DNA from: Mya arenaria
Lineage: Eukaryota > Mollusca > Bivalvia > Myida > Myidae
NCBI RefSeq assembly: GCF_026914265.1
Contig: NC_069130.1
Location: 16,012,366-16,076,365 of the forward strand
Length of the DNA stretch: 64,000 bases
Direction: 5' to 3'
Position numbers and translations under genes: made by a program. Position 1 is the stretch's first letter, and each line of letters begins with the position of its first letter. Of the stretch, positions 62,601 to 64,000 are shown in pieces. Below the pieces are notes generated by a model, which saw only the letters and a program-made list of their open reading frames with translations, was not told the DNA's origin and made no database searches.

Positions 62601-64000
62601 CTTATAGTGGTATTTTAGTAAAATAATTAAATGATGTCTAGTTTCAAATAAACTAAGAGTTAAAACGTTTAACAAAATAACAGCTTTATATAAAACTTTT
62701 CCTTAAAGTTTCAATTCCAATAAAACCAAAATGTAGTATTTCCATAATTGTATTCCAAGGCCTAGAGCCCGCAAAACCGTGGCGAATTAGGTATTTCTAA
62801 ATCATGAAGCGCGCCCGGTCTAGAGTGGTCGATTATATTGCCGTTTTGGTGTTGAGACGGGAGCTAGACGGCTATCCCGGCAAAACAAGGTAAACTTAAA
62901 GTCATTCCTTGGTGTTAATTTATGAAATATGTTTTTCTGTATATCACCCCACTTTTGAGAAATGCTGATGTAAAAAGTGTCCCAGTTATGCTACACGGCT
63001 GACCAGCTTAAATTTAATAATATTAAATCAATAGAGACTATAATTGTAGTGTTACAATACGTAATGTAAAGTATCAAACCCTATAATATATGCTTTAATT
63101 TCTTAATTGCAACTTAAGAAACATAAAACTATTCGAGGTCAATGGATAACTAAACGAGGCCCTTGACGCGTATGGCAATCGCCTTGGTTAGTTAATCAAA
63201 TCGAGATTCTTCGATTGCTCGAATATCCACAGCCCCGCGGATTTAAAAAAGCCCCCTGTGGCTCGTCGAACATAATTAAAACTGTTAAACGTGGTTCGAA
63301 ATAGCAGATTGTCCTTCTCTTTTTGTGCCATGTGAAATGAGTGCAAAACATTGATAACAAGTCCAAAAGCCGCATACCAATTATTCACAGCATTATCCTA
63401 GACAAAATAACATGCGGATTTGCATACAAGCATGTATCATTGTTTATCAAAGTGCAAATGCTCTGTGAATGAAGTGTGTTGCTGTGGTATTGGTGTGCTT
63501 GTCAAAATTCATTCTTTCACACAGTGTGTCACATAAACTTTAAACACTGGGGGTAACTACGTATGCATGATTATATTAAAGGAGATTTGTTTGTGTTAAA
63601 TTACAACATCTGGCTTTTTAGTGTCTTTACACTTTCCATAGAAGGGCAGAAATATCGGAATTTTTCCTTATGGACGTTTTACGACTCTGCGTTCTGTGTG
63701 CTGAGAAAAATACTTGTCAAAAGGGACTCATGGTCACATTTTATGACACACATGTGTACATGCACTGCATTTCGTGAATAATAAGGCGCGTTTTCTTTTT
63801 AATTTTTGTCAAAAGATGTGTCTTTTCTCCATTCAATTAATGTTATAAAGCTTATTGAACAATACAAACCATTATATACGGTTGACAAACATATTTGCGT
63901 ATTTCTTGGATTATCTTTAAATCAGGCTTGACGTTGTTTTATGAATTAAAGATCTAAATAAAAAGTGAAAGTAACATTTTTCATACTTTATTAGCAGAGA
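59641..64000. other. Spacer without a supported gene
   Basis: Open frames of 60-90 codons (59966-60226, 61493-61750, 61822-62091, 63563-63781) show no family resemblance. The one at 62418-62618 has a less AT-rich centre (YLPPCSKFVKIGGCNSVISL) and could be an orphan exon, but I see no partner. Poly-C/CAAA low-complexity sequence lies at 61660-61720, and a GC-richer island at 62755-62890 without assignable content. Confidence 0.4.

Overview
This is an AT-rich, intron-rich invertebrate nuclear window. The small spliced exons, abundant MITEs, LINE relics and long tandem arrays of the kind common in molluscs, together with the gene content, point to a bivalve mollusc. The genus cannot be fixed from the sequence alone.

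0.6-18.3 kb is a tandem segmental duplication. Each copy carries one complete four-exon minus-strand gene for a secreted or membrane protein. The protein joins a short cysteine-rich N-terminal region to an Ifi-6-16 (IFI27/ISG12) hydrophobic domain. All splice phases work in both copies (221 and 220 aa). The copies have since diverged by transposon insertion: copy 1 gained a 1.2-kb block flanked by direct repeats, whose relative sits alone at 8.1-9.4 kb, and copy 2 gained a LINE fragment with a target-site duplication. Several MITE copies are scattered through this region and recur at 28 and 46 kb.

18-29 kb is gene-poor. It holds a degenerate MULE-type DNA transposon with a frameshifted transposase end (20.7-21.9 kb), a 34-bp minisatellite of about 55 units with higher-order structure (24.5-26.4 kb), and a nearly perfect 134-bp palindrome (26.9 kb).

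29.8-35.7 kb holds the largest intact gene: nine coding exons on the plus strand, 644 aa, with a signal peptide. I do not recognise the product by name. It carries a DFDDT motif and a second VDITVCANVLYGL segment that recall class II terpene cyclases and other alpha/alpha-toroid proteins. Its introns hold a Tourist-like MITE and two tandem repeats, one derived from the gene's own exon-1 end.

36.3-44.9 kb is mostly repeat arrays, including a 181-bp tandem array of about 15 units with a six-unit higher-order repeat of 1,086 bp.

46.4-48.1 kb carries the 3' part of an ankyrin-repeat/SOCS-box (ASB-type) gene on the minus strand, with two frameshifts. 53.0-58.4 kb carries a galaxin-like double-cysteine gene on the plus strand. 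Its first five recognised exons are intact and all phase 1-1, while its 3' exons contain frameshifts and stops. 58.7-59.6 kb is a decayed LINE reverse transcriptase. The last 4 kb hold no gene I can support. There is no sign that the genes work in one pathway; immunity-type (IFI27-like, ASB-like) and extracellular-matrix-type (galaxin-like) genes are simply neighbours here.
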